Below, in pieces: positions 4,818-5,318 of a stretch of DNA of 5,318 nucleotides. Numbering within the stretch: the first letter of the stretch is position 1; the number at the start of each line of letters is the position of its first letter. The DNA comes from Terriglobia bacterium. Its GTDB lineage: Bacteria; Acidobacteriota; Terriglobia; UBA7540. The stretch lies in assembly GCA_030040455.1 (NCBI GenBank), contig JASHTR010000358.1:1-5318 (forward strand), read 5' to 3'. Position numbers and translations under genes: made by a program. The notes under the pieces were generated by a model, which searched no databases, was not told the origin of the DNA, and saw only the letters and a program-made list of their open reading frames with translations.

Positions 4818-5318
4818 GTGAGCAGTAATTCGAACCATCAAAGTGCTTGCTCTGCCGAGCCGGTCGTTCTGACGATTGCGGGGTTTGACCCGTCCGGCGG
4901 GGCTGGAGTCTGCGCCGACTTGAAAACGTTCGCCGCCCACAACTGTTACGGCGTGGCTGCACTCACCGCCTTAACCGTGCAAAACACCCAGGGCGTAAGC
5001 GCCGTCTACCCGGTGGCTGCGGCGGAATTGCGCGAGTGCGCGAAGGCGCTGCTCGAAGACGGACGCATTTGCGCCATCAAGGTTGGAATGCTGGGCGACC
5101 GCGCCAACGCCGAGGCGGTGAAGGAAATCCTTTCCCATGCGAATGCCCTCCCCGTCGTCCTCGATCCCGTCTTGCGGTCGGCGAGCGGCCGCGACCTGCT
5201 GGATGCCGGGGGCTTGAGCGTGCTGCGAAACGACCTGCTGCGACTCGCCACCGTCATTACTCCTAACCTCCTCGAGGCATCTCTTCTGGCCGGCATAAAG
5301 GTTGAAAACGTGGAGGAG
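4818..5318 (+). CDS. thiD: ThiD, hydroxymethylpyrimidine/phosphomethylpyrimidine kinase (partial)
   Basis: The open frame runs to the window edge with 167 residues and no stop; ThiD is usually about 265 aa, so roughly the last third is missing. ThiD phosphorylates 4-amino-5-hydroxymethyl-2-methylpyrimidine and then its monophosphate with ATP, giving the pyrimidine diphosphate for thiamine synthesis in the cytosol. Ribokinase-family blocks are AGFDPSGGAG (21-30), ADLKTFAAHNCYGVAALTAL (33-52), VQNTQGV (54-60), KVGMLGD (88-94), VLDPVLRSASG (114-124) and TPNLLEA (148-154). The GTG at 4818 is the only start after the in-frame TAA at 4776 that precedes the AGFDPSGGAG block. It lacks a well-placed ribosome site: GAGGAG (4795-4800) is 17 nt away. 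The residues before the first block (1-15) are poor in motifs. No TPP riboswitch is visible. Confidence 0.95.
   Translation, partial: MSSNSNHQSACSAEPVVLTIAGFDPSGGAGVCADLKTFAAHNCYGVAALTALTVQNTQGVSAVYPVAAAELRECAKALLEDGRICAIKVGMLGDRANAEAVKEILSHANALPVVLDPVLRSASGRDLLDAGGLSVLRNDLLRLATVITPNLLEASLLAGIKVENVEE

Noticed and set aside
5006..5296. Minus-strand reading frame of 96 codons
   Set aside because: It lies antisense to thiD; its Ser/Arg-rich composition is typical of a reverse-strand shadow in GC-rich DNA.

Overview
The window is GC-rich bacterial chromosome DNA with short intergenic gaps, purine-rich ribosome binding sites (AGGAGG/GAGGAGG) and no phage, plasmid or insertion-sequence genes. The gene set and protein flavour suggest an acidobacterium or a relative: a Tat-exported SelA-like PLP enzyme, a LexA with a long linker, and a ruvX-mltG gene pair. 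This is an inference from family resemblance and not a proven placement.

Layout, left to right. (1) Positions 44-1297, plus strand: a SelA-like PLP-dependent enzyme with a twin-arginine signal, apparently exported. (2) Positions 1304-1359: a strong 56-bp REP/BIME-like palindrome between two convergent genes. (3) Positions 1369-3929, minus strand, in transcription order: ruvX (Holliday-junction resolvase-like, YqgF family), mltG (endolytic murein transglycosylase), a 121-aa helical protein of unknown function, then lexA (SOS repressor). The first three overlap (4 nt and 20 nt) and form an operon. lexA follows after 62 nt and has its own sigma70-type promoter and candidate operator repeats. (4) Positions 3930-4025: a short spacer with small direct repeats. 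(5) Positions 4026-4716, minus strand: a two-gene unit of a four-helix membrane protein of the HemJ/CopD type and an 80-aa CDGSH iron-sulfur protein, 13 nt apart. (6) Positions 4717-4817: a divergent promoter region with a perfect-consensus TTGACA-N16-TATAAT promoter for thiD. Its -10 overlaps the -10 of a plausible promoter for the leftward membrane-protein gene. (7) Position 4818 to the window end, plus strand: thiD (thiamine pyrimidine kinase), cut off by the window edge.

The genes are mostly housekeeping: DNA repair and its regulation (ruvX, lexA), cell-wall synthesis (mltG), cofactor metabolism (thiD, possibly the HemJ-like protein) and an Fe-S protein. No complete new multi-gene system is evident. 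The points most worth a second look are the exported PLP enzyme, the REP-like palindrome, the lexA promoter with its repeats, the colliding divergent promoters, and the unassigned 121-aa protein between mltG and lexA.
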